This document shows, one piece after another, positions 26,628 to 37,851 of a stretch of 64,000 nucleotides of DNA. A program made the translations under genes and the position numbers. Below the pieces are notes generated by a model. It worked only from the letters and a program-made list of their open reading frames with translations. It had not been told where the DNA came from and ran no database searches. How positions within the stretch are numbered: the first letter of the stretch is position 1; each line of letters opens with the position of its first letter. The DNA is taken from contig CAWEBZ010000005.1 of the NCBI GenBank assembly GCA_963807425.1, positions 93,289-157,288 on the forward strand. The letters run 5' to 3'. The stretch is from VRUE01 sp963807425. GTDB lineage: Bacteria; Actinomycetota; Thermoleophilia; Solirubrobacterales; 70-9.

Positions 26628-27305
26628 CTACTCGGCGCGCGAATCGAACTGCTCGGCTCGGGCGCGGCTCTGCTCAGCCCGCCAGCGGCGCACCCGCTCG
26701 TGGTCGCCGGAGACCAGTACGTCCGGCACACCCCAGCCGCGGTAGGTGGCAGGACGGGTGTAGTGCGGGTACTCCGGCGCCCCCTCCAGTAGCTGACTGA
26801 AGGACTCCTCGACCGCGCTGTGCTCGTGCCCGAGCGCGCCCGGCAGCTTGCGCATGACGACGTCGGCCAGGACCATCGCCGGCAGCTCTCCTCCCGCCAG
26901 CACGTAGCGACCGATCGAGACCTCGTCGTCGGCGAAGTGCTCGTGCACGCGCTCGTCGAAGCCCTCATAACGACCGCAGAGAACGGCCAGGTGCGGCTCG
27001 GCGGTCAGCTCATCGGCGAGAGCGTCGTCCAGCAGCCTCCCGGTCGGGGAGAGCAACACAACCCTTGGCCTCTCCCCATTCGGATAGGCGGCCTGCAGCG
27101 CTGCGTCGACTACGTCGACTCGCAGCACCATCCCGGCGCCGCCCCCGTAGGGCGCGTCATCGACCTGACCGGCACCGAGAGGCGTCGTATCGCGGTAGTT
27201 GAAGAAGCGAAGCTCGTTCCCTTCGTTGAGCGCGTTCTGCACCGACCGCTGCGACTGAAACCAGTCGAATGCCTCGGGGAAGAGCGTGAAGACGTCGAGC
27301 TTCAT
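26628..27305 (-). CDS. trmD: tRNA (guanine-N1)-methyltransferase
   Basis: The 225-residue SPOUT-class enzyme methylates G37 of tRNAs with a G36. The AdoMet-binding trefoil knot is visible in VVLLSPTGRLLDD, VLCGRYEGFDERV and VSIGRYVLAGGELPAMV. YRGWGVPDVLVSGDH is also conserved. It lies between khpA and rplS, the usual order except that rimM, which often precedes trmD, is missing. Confidence 0.96.
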   Translation of the reverse strand: MKLDVFTLFPEAFDWFQSQRSVQNALNEGNELRFFNYRDTTPLGAGQVDDAPYGGGAGMVLRVDVVDAALQAAYPNGERPRVVLLSPTGRLLDDALADELTAEPHLAVLCGRYEGFDERVHEHFADDEVSIGRYVLAGGELPAMVLADVVMRKLPGALGHEHSAVEESFSQLLEGAPEYPHYTRPATYRGWGVPDVLVSGDHERVRRWRAEQSRARAEQFDSRAE

Positions 27306-27325
27306 AAGCGGGGGCGCCCCGCGCC

Positions 27326-27556
27326 TCAGTCGAGAATGTCGACTATGACACGGCGGTCGAGCCGTACCGCGGCAGCCTTGGCGATCGCGCGGATCGCGTT
27401 TGCCACCCGGCCGCCTTTGCCGATCACCCGGCCGAGGTCCTCCTCGGCGACGGAGATCTCATAGACGAGGTCGCCGTTCTCTTCCAGCTCCTCGACTACG
27501 ACCGCCTCGGGATCCTCGACCAGTGCTCTGACGAGGAACTCCAGGAGCTCGGTCAT
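27326..27556 (-). CDS. khpA: KH-domain RNA-binding protein KhpA
   Basis: This 76-residue protein is a single KH domain. The GxxG loop is in LGRVIGKGGRVANAIRAI. Such KhpA proteins bind RNA with KhpB and affect cell division and growth in Gram-positive bacteria. It sits six bases downstream of rpsP, the standard context. Confidence 0.92.
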   Translation of the reverse strand: MTELLEFLVRALVEDPEAVVVEELEENGDLVYEISVAEEDLGRVIGKGGRVANAIRAIAKAAAVRLDRRVIVDILD

Positions 27557-27562
27557 CAGCGC

Positions 27563-27817
27563 TCAGCTGCCCGAGGCGGCGATGCCCTTGGTGCGCAACA
27601 GAGTCGCGACGGTCTCCGAAGGCTGGGCGCCGTGCTCGAGCCAGTGCTTGGCGCGCTCCTCGTCGAACTCGATCGTCGAGGGCTCGGTCTGCGGGTTGTA
27701 GCGACCGATGGTCTCGATCGTCCGCCCGTCGCGCGGAGAGCGCTTGTCGGCGACGACGATCCGCCAGATCGGGTTCTTCTTCGACCCGACGCGTCTGAGT
27801 CTGATTCGGACTGCCAT
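27563..27817 (-). CDS. rpsP: 30S ribosomal protein S16
   Basis: The 84-residue protein has the S16 signature MAVRIRLRRVGSKKNPIWRI and continues with DGRTIETIGRYNPQTEP and AKHWLEHGAQPSETV. It helps assemble the 30S subunit. Start and length are normal. It follows ffh by 13 bases. Confidence 0.97.
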   Translation of the reverse strand: MAVRIRLRRVGSKKNPIWRIVVADKRSPRDGRTIETIGRYNPQTEPSTIEFDEERAKHWLEHGAQPSETVATLLRTKGIAASGS

Positions 27818-27830
27818 GAGCCGCGAGAGA

Positions 27831-29195
<1,365 letters not shown>

Positions 29196-29216
29196 GCAGT
29201 CGCAGCTTAGAGGGCG

Positions 29217-30215
29217 CTACTCGCTGAGCAGGGCGTTGGCGAAGTCGGTCGGGTCGAAGGGGCGGAGGTCCTCGAGGGTCTCACCGATGCCGATCAGCTT
29301 GACCGGGATGCCGAGCTCCTCCGCGATCGCCAGCACGATCCCGCCCTTCGCGGTCCCGTCCAGCTTGGTCAGGACGACGCCGTCGACCTCGGCCGCTTCG
29401 GCGAAGACCTTCGCTTGACGCAGCCCGTTCTGGCCCGTGGTCGCGTCGATCGAGAGCAGCGTCTCGTGCGGTGCACCCGGAATCTGCTTGCCGATCACGC
29501 GGCGGACCTTGGTCAACTCGTCCATCAGGTTGCTCTGGGTGTGCAGGCGCCCGGCCGTGTCGACGATGACGACGTCGGCGCCGCGGGCGCGGGCGGCGGC
29601 GATCGCGTCGAAGGCGACAGCGCCGGGATCGCCGCCCTCGGCGGAGCGGACCAATTCCGCGCCGGCGCGCTCGGCCCACTCGGCGAGCTGCTCGGCTGCG
29701 GCAGCGCGGTAGGTGTCGGCGGCGGCGAGCACCACGGAGAGCCCCATCTCCTTCGAGAGATGCCAGGCGATCTTGCCGATCGTCGTCGTCTTGCCGGTGC
29801 CGTTGACGCCGACCACCAGCAGGATCGCCGGCTCGCCACTGAGGTCGATCGGCTTGCGGCCCGTGGAGGCAACCTCGGCGAGGATCTCGATCAGACGCTC
29901 GCGCACCGCCTCGCCATCGGCCGGAACCGTTCCAGCCTCGACCTCGTGCTCGAGCCGTTCGACCACCTTGGCCGTGGTCGGTGCGCCCGCGTCGGCGAAG
30001 ATCAACGCCTCCTCCAGTCGCTCCCAGGTCTCCTCGTCGATGCGGTCGAAGAGGCTGGCCGAGATCTCCTCGGTCAGTGCCTGGCGGCTTTTGGAGAGGC
30101 TCTCGCGCAGGCGGCGGAAGACGCCGCGGCGCTCTCCCTCGGACTCAGCCTCGGACGAGGCCTTTGGGGTCGCCCTCGACCCCAGGTCGAATATCTCCTG
30201 CCAACTGGTCGCCAC
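29217..30215 (-). CDS. ftsY: Signal recognition particle receptor FtsY
   Basis: The 332-residue SRP receptor GTPase docks ribosome-SRP complexes at the membrane. Motifs are VGVNGTGKTTTIGKIA (G1), AADTYRAAAAEQL, DTAGRLHTQSNLMDEL (G3) and TKLDGTAKGG (G4). The N-terminal A region is short and has no membrane span. Start is GTG. In many actinobacteria smc lies directly upstream; here two other genes intervene. Confidence 0.96.
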   Translation of the reverse strand: MATSWQEIFDLGSRATPKASSEAESEGERRGVFRRLRESLSKSRQALTEEISASLFDRIDEETWERLEEALIFADAGAPTTAKVVERLEHEVEAGTVPADGEAVRERLIEILAEVASTGRKPIDLSGEPAILLVVGVNGTGKTTTIGKIAWHLSKEMGLSVVLAAADTYRAAAAEQLAEWAERAGAELVRSAEGGDPGAVAFDAIAAARARGADVVIVDTAGRLHTQSNLMDELTKVRRVIGKQIPGAPHETLLSIDATTGQNGLRQAKVFAEAAEVDGVVLTKLDGTAKGGIVLAIAEELGIPVKLIGIGETLEDLRPFDPTDFANALLSE

Positions 30216-30415
30216 GGGGCGCAGACGCTACTTGGGGCGGCACGACCGCGCAGCGTTGTGCCTCGGCACGGAGTTACTCAATATTTGAATTTTTCTTAGT
30301 TTTCAAGCTTGATCAAGCGTCCAGTCGCTCATAGCCTGTCGCTCGCCGGGGTGGAAAGGGATCGATAGATCGTGCGTAGCCACGAAGTACCGCCGATTCG
30401 AAGAGGCAACTGATC

Positions 30416-31828
30416 TTGTCGCCGACGCTGGTGTCCATCCTCGCGGTGATCCTGGGAAGCCTGCTGACGGCCGCGCTCGGCGCCCTGATTCGCCGCGCCC
30501 GCCCGGTGATCATCGTCGATGAGATCGGGCTCTGGGCGAGCCCGACGCCACAGAGCACCGTCGCGGTGCCGAACCTCGGCCTGGCAGCTCTATGCGCCGA
30601 CAGCGAGTTCGTCACGGTCGAGCTGGGACCGCGCGACGCAATAGACGAGGCCGAGTACGTCGTCAGGCTGCGCAAAGCCCTCGACGAGGTGAAGACGGCC
30701 AGCGCCGACCTACCGGCGCTGCACGAGGTCGCCGTAGACCTGAACGAGTGCCTGCAGCGCGGGGACTTCATCGACTATGCGGAGATCTTCAGCCGCGAGT
30801 CGCCGCGCATCTGGCCCTCCCTGATCAGCGCCAGAGGACGCGGCGGCTTCGACTACTGCGGAGAGGGCCCGCCGCCGATCGATTCGACGCAGGCCGGGGA
30901 ACCGGGGGGCAACGGCGCCAGCGCAGCCGCCAACCCATACGACCTCACCGCCCTGCAGGAGGTCTCGGTCGAGACGACGCCGAAAGAGGACCGGGTGCTG
31001 CGCCACGAGAGCTGGGCCAGCGACATCGTCATCGACGCCGACGGTGAGTTCATCATGCCGATCGACGGTCCACGCGATCTCGGATTCCCCTGGACCAAGG
31101 TGAAATCCGGACAGCGTGCGAAGGCCTACGCCTTCGCGATGCGCACCGCCGTCGCGGTGGCGGCAGAGCACAAAGCGGATCTGCAGCAGCTGACCTCCTT
31201 TCTGCTCAAGATCAAACGACAGCACGCCCACACCCTGGAAGAGGTCCAGGCCAAGCTGGAAGCTGAGCTGAAACGCTACGACCGGCTTCGGATCAAGGGC
31301 ATCATCGCCAACCGGGGCGGATCTCCGGTCTCGGCGATCAACACCGCGCAGCTGTTCGTGCGCCTCGCCGGGCAGACGTACGTGGAGAGGCTCGCCGACG
31401 GGAAACCGCGGAGCCTGGAGCACAAGAAGGACGAGAAGGTGAAGATGCGCCTCGGCTCAGACGATGCCGGCGGTGCGTACGACTTCGACTCCTCGCTCAC
31501 TGTCGAGGGCAAGGGAGTGACCCGCTTCATCGCCAGCTCGACGGAACCAGTCAGCAGCCTGCGCTGCAATCCGGCACTGCTTGCGGCGATGACCGGTGGC
31601 GGCCGCGAGTGCTACCTGGGGGTGATGGTCGTATCGCCGCGCAGCTGGTGGACCAGGCTGGTGCGCGACAATGCCAACTTCTCCCCCTGCTACACCGATC
31701 CCCTGCAGCTGAGGAACTCCGAAGAGGAACAGCGCATCCCGCGGCGCGAGGAATGGCGGCGGCGAAGCCGGATTCGGGCGAAGCTGGGGCGTGGCCGGCG
31801 CGGCGGCAAGCGCAAGCGCGGCGCCTGA
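30416..31828 (+). CDS. Membrane-anchored protein of unknown function
   Basis: The 470-residue protein starts with one hydrophobic segment (LVSILAVILGSLLTAALGALI) that probably anchors it. A large soluble part follows. It contains YVVRLRKALDEVKTAS, a helical stretch near 250-290 (LTSFLLKIKRQHAHTLEEVQ) and a beta-rich segment (RLRIKGIIANRGGSPVSAI). The C-terminus is very basic (RGRRGGKRKRGA). Start is TTG at 30416, with GAAGAGG upstream. I recognise no domain. It stands alone between ftsY and WS/DGAT, after an AT-rich stretch (30270-30310) that could hold its promoter. Confidence 0.7.
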   Translation: MSPTLVSILAVILGSLLTAALGALIRRARPVIIVDEIGLWASPTPQSTVAVPNLGLAALCADSEFVTVELGPRDAIDEAEYVVRLRKALDEVKTASADLPALHEVAVDLNECLQRGDFIDYAEIFSRESPRIWPSLISARGRGGFDYCGEGPPPIDSTQAGEPGGNGASAAANPYDLTALQEVSVETTPKEDRVLRHESWASDIVIDADGEFIMPIDGPRDLGFPWTKVKSGQRAKAYAFAMRTAVAVAAEHKADLQQLTSFLLKIKRQHAHTLEEVQAKLEAELKRYDRLRIKGIIANRGGSPVSAINTAQLFVRLAGQTYVERLADGKPRSLEHKKDEKVKMRLGSDDAGGAYDFDSSLTVEGKGVTRFIASSTEPVSSLRCNPALLAAMTGGGRECYLGVMVVSPRSWWTRLVRDNANFSPCYTDPLQLRNSEEEQRIPRREEWRRRSRIRAKLGRGRRGGKRKRGA

Positions 31829-31831
31829 CCC

Positions 31832-33286
31832 CTAGGTGAGCGCGCCGGCGGACTCAGGAGGCGGGGACGCTGCTTTTCGCGTCAAGCCGGCAGCACCGCG
31901 GAGCTCATCGACGGCAGTGTCGATGTGGCGGGCGATCTGCTCGATGTCCCCCATCGCCGCCTCGTCGCCAAGTAGGCCGAAGCCGATCGCGCCGTTGTAG
32001 CTGATGATCGCGATCGAGAGCGCGTGGCGCTTGGCCAGGAACCCGACCGGATAGACCTCGACCAGCTCGCGGCCGAGGACGTAGAGGGGGATCTGCGGGC
32101 CGGGGAAGTTGGTGACCAACAGGTTGAAGAGCCGGGTCGAGAAGTTGATCTTCGAAGTAGGTGAGAGCAGCAGGGGCGGGGCGAAATCGCGGAACCAGTC
32201 GTTCAGCCCCCAGATCGCCTCGGCCCCGAGCGGCTGCTTGGAGGCCTTCAGCTCGTCCATCGCCTCGCGGACGAACTGCAGCCGCTCGGCCGGGTCGGCG
32301 ATGCCGACCGGCAGCGGCCCGCGCATCGCGGTCAGCCGGTTGCCGAGCTCGCCGTGCTCGTTCTCGGTCCTGACCGAGACCGGGACCAAGGCTTTCAGTT
32401 CGACCCCGTCGGTCTCCAGGCCGCGGCCCTCCATCCAGCCGCGCAGGGCACCCGCGGCGACGGCGAGAGAGACGTCGTTGACCGTGCCGCCCAGTGCGTT
32501 CTTGATCTGCTTGAACTCCTCGAGACTGACTCGGGTCCCGCAGAAACAGCGGTCGGGTCCGAGCTCGACGTTGAGCGGAACCTTCGGCGCCGGCTTGGTC
32601 AGCGCCCAGGTCACCTCCCAGAGGCCCACGAGGCCGTCGGAGGCGCGTTTGAATGCCCGTCGCGGGCGGCGAACGGCGGTCATCAGCCAGCGGAACAGAC
32701 GGCGCACCGTGCCGCCGATGCCCGTGACGGCATGGCCGACCAGCCCCAGCCTCGAGGGCGGGGTGTGCGGGTGCCAGGACTCTTCCTCGGCCGGCGGCTC
32801 AGCCTTCGCCGCCACGTCGAACAGCAGCGTGCCGATGTCGACGGCCGAGATCCCGTCGGCGAGCGCGTGATGGGTCTTGTAGACGATGCCGAAGCGATTG
32901 CCCTCGAGGCCCTCGACCAGCCAGAGCTCCCAGAGGGGTCGCGAGCGGTCGAGCGGCGGCGAGAAGGTGCGTCCGACCGCCGCCCGGAACTGCTCATCGG
33001 TGCCCGGCGCCGGCAGGCTCGTGCGGCGCACGTGGTCATGGATGTCGAAGTCGGGATAGTCGACCCAGAAGGGACGCCCGAGCTGCAGGGGCGGGAAGCT
33101 GAGGCGCTGGCGCAGGCGCGGCAGGTGGTGCAGGCGGCTGCGCACGCTGGCGAGGAAGTCCTCGTGGCTGGGCGGTTCGCCCTCGCAGACGAGCACGGCG
33201 CCGATCGCCATGTGTCCGTGCGACCTCTCGTTGGATAGGAATGACGTGTCAAAGGACGTCAGCCTGTCCATGTGGCGTTGGGCCAT
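31832..33286 (-). CDS. Wax ester synthase / diacylglycerol acyltransferase (WS/DGAT)
   Basis: The 484-residue enzyme makes wax esters or triacylglycerol from acyl-CoA. The catalytic motif KTHHALADGIS (HHxxxDG) is intact near residue 138. Also visible are LTSFDTSFL at the start, LWELWLVEGL, NDVSLAVAAGALR and VTNFPGPQIPLYV, all typical of the family. AAAGGAGG lies six bases before the ATG at 33286. The gene points to neutral-lipid storage. It sits between smc and the convergent orphan gene. Confidence 0.95.
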   Translation of the reverse strand: MAQRHMDRLTSFDTSFLSNERSHGHMAIGAVLVCEGEPPSHEDFLASVRSRLHHLPRLRQRLSFPPLQLGRPFWVDYPDFDIHDHVRRTSLPAPGTDEQFRAAVGRTFSPPLDRSRPLWELWLVEGLEGNRFGIVYKTHHALADGISAVDIGTLLFDVAAKAEPPAEEESWHPHTPPSRLGLVGHAVTGIGGTVRRLFRWLMTAVRRPRRAFKRASDGLVGLWEVTWALTKPAPKVPLNVELGPDRCFCGTRVSLEEFKQIKNALGGTVNDVSLAVAAGALRGWMEGRGLETDGVELKALVPVSVRTENEHGELGNRLTAMRGPLPVGIADPAERLQFVREAMDELKASKQPLGAEAIWGLNDWFRDFAPPLLLSPTSKINFSTRLFNLLVTNFPGPQIPLYVLGRELVEVYPVGFLAKRHALSIAIISYNGAIGFGLLGDEAAMGDIEQIARHIDTAVDELRGAAGLTRKAASPPPESAGALT

Positions 33287-33364
33287 CGGGGCCCTCCTTT
33301 CGTACCCGGCAACAGCGTAGCGCAGGGCCCCTACAAGAAACGTGAGAGTTTCTTTGAGCTTTGC

Positions 33365-35819
33365 TTACGCGGCTTCAGCCGAGCCGGACGCCGGGCGCGC
33401 GGGTGGAGACTCGCCGAGCAAGCCCGCTGGAGGCAAATCGACGGCATCCTCGTTCGAATCCTCGTCCTCAGCGGCAACGCCGGCAAAGGGAGGCGGAGCG
33501 GGTTCCTCCAACCTCTCTTCTTCCTCCCCGGCTTCGCGTGGCAGGCGGCGCGAGACGACCTTGGTCACGCCGTCGCCGCCCATGGTGACCCCGTAGAGAA
33601 CGTCGGCGGCGTCCATCGTCCGCTTCTGGTGGGTGACGATGACGAACTGGGCGCGGTCCGAGAAGCGGCGGATCAGCTGCAGGAAGCGGTCGATGTTGGC
33701 GTCGTCCAGCGCTGCCTCGACCTCGTCGAGGATGTAAAAGGGACAGGGCCGGGCAAGGAACACGGCAAAGACGAAGGCCAGCGCGACCAGTGACTTCTCG
33801 CCGCCGGAGAGCAGCGAGAGCTTGCGGGTCGACTTGCCCGCCGGCGTGACCTCGATCTCGACGCCGAACTCGTTGCGCCCTTCTTCCTCCTCGCCCTCCT
33901 CTGCCGGCTCATCCTCGGCGGCGTCGGCGTCGCGAACCGGACGCAGGTTGACCCGGCGCAGCTTGCCGCGACCGCCGGGGAAGAGGTGCTCGACCATCTC
34001 CTCGAAGTTCTTCGCGGTTGCCTCGAAGGTCTGCTCGAAGGCGCGCTCGATCTCGCGGTCGATGTCGCGAATCAGCGCCTCCAGCTCGCGCATGCCCCGC
34101 TCGGTGTCCTCGCGCTGGGTCTGCAGCGTCTCGACGTGCTCGCGGGCCTCCTCGTACTCGCGCTCGGCGAGTGGGTTGACCGGGCCGATCTGGGCGCGGC
34201 GACGCTCGAGCCGCTCGAGGCGGCGGTCGATGTCCGCCCGCTCCTCGTCGCTCAGCGGCTGCTCCGCGGGTGCCACCTCCTCGCCGAGCCGCTCGGCGAT
34301 TGAGGCCAGCTCCTTGGCCGCTTCGGCGCGGCGGTCGCCGAGGTGGGCGGCCTCGACCTCTACCTCGGTCAGCTTGTCGGAGGCGGCCTTCATCTCCGCC
34401 TGCAGCTCGTACTCGCGCTGCGAGCAGGCCCGCATCTCCTCGGCGATCTCGTCGCCGTCGCCCTCGCCCCCGACGACCTTGCGCTCGATCCGCTCGACTC
34501 GGGCGCGGATCGCAGCCTCCGCACCGGCCGCCGCCGCGGCGGCGGCGCGGACGTCGTCGAGCAGCTCCTCGCCGGCCTGCAGGCGCCTGCGCAGCATCTC
34601 GCGGTGGCGCTCGCCGAGCAGGCCCTCGGCCCGGCGCGCGTGGCGCGATGCGCGCTCGGCACCGCTACGAACCGCCCCCAGCGCCGCCTCGCGAGCGGAC
34701 TCGCTCGCCTCGGCAGAACGGGCGCGGGCAAGTCCCTCGGCAGCGCTGGAGAGACCGCCGTCGATCTCTCCCAGCTCCTCCTCCAGTTTGCGGGCGCGCT
34801 CGCCCGGCGCGGCGGCGGAACCGACGTCGAGCGTCAGCGGACCGAGCTCGGTCCGCAGCGCATCCAGCCCGGCCATCAGCTCGCCCTCGCGATCTCCAAG
34901 GCCAGAGGCGCGGACCGCGATCCGCTGCTGGTCGCCGCGCAGCTTGGTCAGCACGCCCCAGGCCTGGGTGCGCTCGCGGTCGCGGTCAGCGAAGCGTTCC
35001 TCCGCGGCACGCCGCTGCTCGCTGACCGTGGGCGAGTCGCTGCTCCAGCTCGGCGCGTGCGGCGCGGACCTCGGCTGCCGCCTTCTCGGCCACAGCGGCG
35101 CGGTCGGCACCGAAGCGCAGGTCCTCGCTGACGAGTTGCCCGCGCAGTCCCAGCTCCTCGCGCTCGATCCGGGCCCCCAGCTCCGCGGCCTGTGCCTGGC
35201 GCTTCAGCGGGCGCAGCCGCGCCCGCGCCTCGCGCTCGAGGTCGAGCGCCCGGTCAAGGTTGTCGCGAGCTGCGCGCAGCTTCAGCTCCGCCCGGCGGCG
35301 GCGCTTGCGGTGCTTGCCCAACCCCGCCGCCTCCTCGACCAGCAGCCGCCGCTCGCGCGGCTTGGAGTGGACGATCGACTCGACCCGGCCCTGACTGATC
35401 ACCGAGTGCATCTCCTGGCCCAGGTTGGCGTCGGACAGCACCTCGCCGATGTCGACGAGCCGGCAGCGGGCGCCGTTGAGGCGGTAGGCCCCGTCGCCGG
35501 AGCGGTCGAGCGTGCGCTTGACCGAGATCTCGGAGAGCTCGGTCGCGGCGCGGCCCTCGGAGTTGTCGATCACCACCTCCACCTCGGCGGCGCGGCGTTG
35601 GCCGACGCCCTTGCCGCCTGCCGAGATCACGTCCTGCATCGACGCGCCGCGGATCGCGCCGGGGCTCTGCTCGCCCAGCGCCCAGAGCACCGCGTCGGTG
35701 ATGTTCGACTTACCCGAGCCGTTGGGACCGACGATCACGCTGACGCCGGGCGAGAACTCCAGTCTCGCCCGCTCGGGGAACGACTTGAACCCCTTCATCT
35801 CGATCGATCTCAGATACAT
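33365..35819 (-). CDS. smc: SMC chromosome segregation ATPase, frameshifted and apparently hinge-less
   Basis: The N-terminal head is clear: MKGFKSFPERARLEFSPGVS, Walker A VGPNGSGKSNITDA and HSVISQGRVESIVHSKP. The C-terminal head has the signature LSLLSGGEKSLVALA and Walker B FYILDEVEAALDDAN. The frame changes once near 35010-35040, consistent with one extra base. The joined product is about 817 residues, against about 1,150-1,200 for normal SMC. I find no hinge domain between the coiled coils. Either 1 kb is missing at the frame change, or this is a short SMC. Confidence 0.88.
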
Positions 35820-35880
35820 CGCTCAGTCCTCAGTCCTGGACCGCCAAGACTTGCTTGTGGATCGGACGCGACGATCATCC

Positions 35881-36558
35881 CTAGCCGCCAAGCCGTTTCA
35901 GTGCCTGCTCGGCCGCGGCCTGCTCCGCCGTCTTCTTGCTCCGGCCTTTGCCTTCTCCTACCCGCTCGGAGTCGACAACCGCCGCCACTTCGAACGTGCG
36001 CTGGTGCGGTGGGCCCGATTCGGCGATCACGTCGTAGCTTACGCGCACCCGCCGCCGCGCAAGCAGCTCCTGCAGTGCCGACTTGAAGTCGATCCTGGTC
36101 TCGGAGGCATGCTCGATCCGGGTCTCGAAGGCCGCCGCAACCGCCTCCGCGGTGCGCTCGAAGCCGAAAGCGAGAAAGCAGGCGCCGATCAGGGCCTCGG
36201 TTGCCTCCGGCAGCGGTCGCTCGCCGCCGAGCAGCACCTCAGCCGGGATCCCCGCGACGGTGTCCTCCGGCTCGTTTGCCCGCAGCATCTCGGGCACGCC
36301 CAGCGCCCGTCCGACCTCCGCACAGGAGACGCCGCTGACCGACTGGTTGTGGATCTTGGTCAAGCCCCCCGCGTCTTCGCCGGGAAAGCGCAGGAGGAGA
36401 TCGCGGGCGACGGCGAGCGCGAGAACGCTGTCGCCGAGGTAGGCGAGGCGCTCGAACGAGTCGCTGCGGTCCTCGGTCCAAGAGGAATGGGTCAGGGCCT
36501 GGCGCCGCAGGTCCTCGGGCAGCTCCGCGACGAGCCCTAAGAGCGCCGCCCCACTCAC
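35881..36558 (-). CDS. rnc: Ribonuclease III
   Basis: The 225-residue enzyme cleaves double-stranded RNA. The catalytic signature is FERLAYLGDSVLALAVA, with another acidic residue in EATEALIGACFLAFG. A C-terminal dsRNA-binding domain follows (KSALQELLARRRVRVSYDV, then GRSKKTAEQAAAEQAL). The GTG start overlaps the acpP stop (GTGA). smc lies 61 bases downstream. Confidence 0.95.
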   Translation of the reverse strand: MSGAALLGLVAELPEDLRRQALTHSSWTEDRSDSFERLAYLGDSVLALAVARDLLLRFPGEDAGGLTKIHNQSVSGVSCAEVGRALGVPEMLRANEPEDTVAGIPAEVLLGGERPLPEATEALIGACFLAFGFERTAEAVAAAFETRIEHASETRIDFKSALQELLARRRVRVSYDVIAESGPPHQRTFEVAAVVDSERVGEGKGRSKKTAEQAAAEQALKRLGG

Positions 36559-36800
36559 GCCGGAGCGTGCTCGAGGACGAACGCGACGGCGTCACCGACG
36601 GTCTCGATCCGTGCCGCTTGCTCCTCAGAGATGGAGATCCCGTAGGTGTCCTCCAGCTCCATCACCAGCTCGTAGAGGTCGAGCGAGTCGGCATCGAGGT
36701 CGTCCTTGAAGCGAGTCTGCTCGCCGATCGTCGCGATGTCCACCTCGAGCTCCTCGGCGAGGTGCTCGCGAACCAAGGTCAGAACCTCTTCGCGGGTCAT
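36555..36800 (-). CDS. acpP: Acyl carrier protein
   Basis: The 81-residue protein carries the phosphopantetheine attachment Ser in DLDADSLDLYELVMELE. It delivers acyl chains in fatty acid synthesis. I chose the ATG at 36800 (MTREEVLTLV), which gives the normal length, rather than an upstream start. It lies between plsX and rnc, a standard actinobacterial and firmicute arrangement. Confidence 0.95.
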   Translation of the reverse strand: MTREEVLTLVREHLAEELEVDIATIGEQTRFKDDLDADSLDLYELVMELEDTYGISISEEQAARIETVGDAVAFVLEHAPA

Positions 36801-36813
36801 TCCCTGGTTCCTA

Positions 36814-37848
36814 TCACGCCCCGTCGCCGACGGCGCGATCGCCGGCAAGGGACCCCCGGCCAACGCCCCCCTCCCGCAGCAGTGCCGCAGTGCGGCCGAC
36901 GGCGTCGACCTCGACGCAGCGCGCTGCCAGGCGCACCGCGTTGGCGATCCCCTCCGCTCCCGAGCTGCCGTGACCGACCACGGCGATGCCCCTCAGCCCG
37001 AGCAAGATCGCGCCACCGGTCGTGTCTGGATGCAGCTCGCGCCGCAGGCCGCCGAGCGCCGGGCGCATCAACAAGCCGCCCAGGGCGGCCACGGGGTTGG
37101 AGCGGGCGGCACCACGGATCGCCCCGGTGACCGCGCTCGCCGTGCCCTCCATCAGCTTCAGCGAGACGTTGCCGGTGAAGCCGTCGGTGACGACGACGTC
37201 GGCGCCGGCACCCGGCAGGTCACGACCCTCGATATTGCCGGCGAACTCGATCCCAGACACCCCGGAGAGAATCTCGTGGGCAGCGACGACCTCCTCCCTG
37301 CCCTTGCCCGCCTCCTCGCCAACCGAGAGCAGCCTGACGCGGGGCCGCTGGATCCCCAGCACCACCTCGCTGAAGGCGGCGCCGAGGAAGGCGAACTGGA
37401 CCAGATGCTGGGCACGAACCTCGACGTTGGCGCCGACATCCAGGAAGAGGAGCTGCTTGCCGGGGACCGGCAGCTGCACGGCAAGGGCGGGGCGTTGTAC
37501 CCCCTTCAGCCTGCGAAGGCCAAAGGTCGCAGCGGCCATCGTCGCCCCGGTCGACCCCGGGCTGACCATCGCGTCGGCCCTGCCCCCGGCGACGTCGGCG
37601 GCGGCACGGACGACAGAGGCCTCCTTGCGAGCGCGAACCGCCGGCACCGGATCCTCGTCGTTGCCGATCCACTCTGCGGTCGGCACGACCTCGATTCCGG
37701 CAGCGCCGTCCAAGCCAAGCTCCCCAGGCGGACCAAACACCCGCACCGAGATGCCATCGGCGGCGGCAAGTCGCGCCCCCTCAGCGGTCGTCGCGAAGCC
37801 CTGCTCGGCCCCGAACCCATCCAGGGCCACGGTCGGCCCGCCCCCCAA
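36814..37848 (-). CDS. plsX: Phosphate acyltransferase PlsX
   Basis: The 344-residue protein converts acyl-ACP to acyl-phosphate for phospholipid synthesis. Motifs include VALDGFGAEQG (usually DAMGGD, so the first motif is divergent), AMVSPGSTGATMAAATFGL, LLFLDVGANVEV and VVTDGFTGNVSLKLMEG. It starts with TTG three bases after the rpmF stop, so the genes are coupled. Confidence 0.92.
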   Translation of the reverse strand: MGGGPTVALDGFGAEQGFATTAEGARLAAADGISVRVFGPPGELGLDGAAGIEVVPTAEWIGNDEDPVPAVRARKEASVVRAAADVAGGRADAMVSPGSTGATMAAATFGLRRLKGVQRPALAVQLPVPGKQLLFLDVGANVEVRAQHLVQFAFLGAAFSEVVLGIQRPRVRLLSVGEEAGKGREEVVAAHEILSGVSGIEFAGNIEGRDLPGAGADVVVTDGFTGNVSLKLMEGTASAVTGAIRGAARSNPVAALGGLLMRPALGGLRRELHPDTTGGAILLGLRGIAVVGHGSSGAEGIANAVRLAARCVEVDAVGRTAALLREGGVGRGSLAGDRAVGDGA

Positions 37849-37851
37849 GCC

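Noticed and set aside
30306..30317. GCTTGATCAAGC palindrome upstream of the orphan gene
   Set aside because: A 12-base palindrome 100 bases from the start is weak evidence for an operator by itself.
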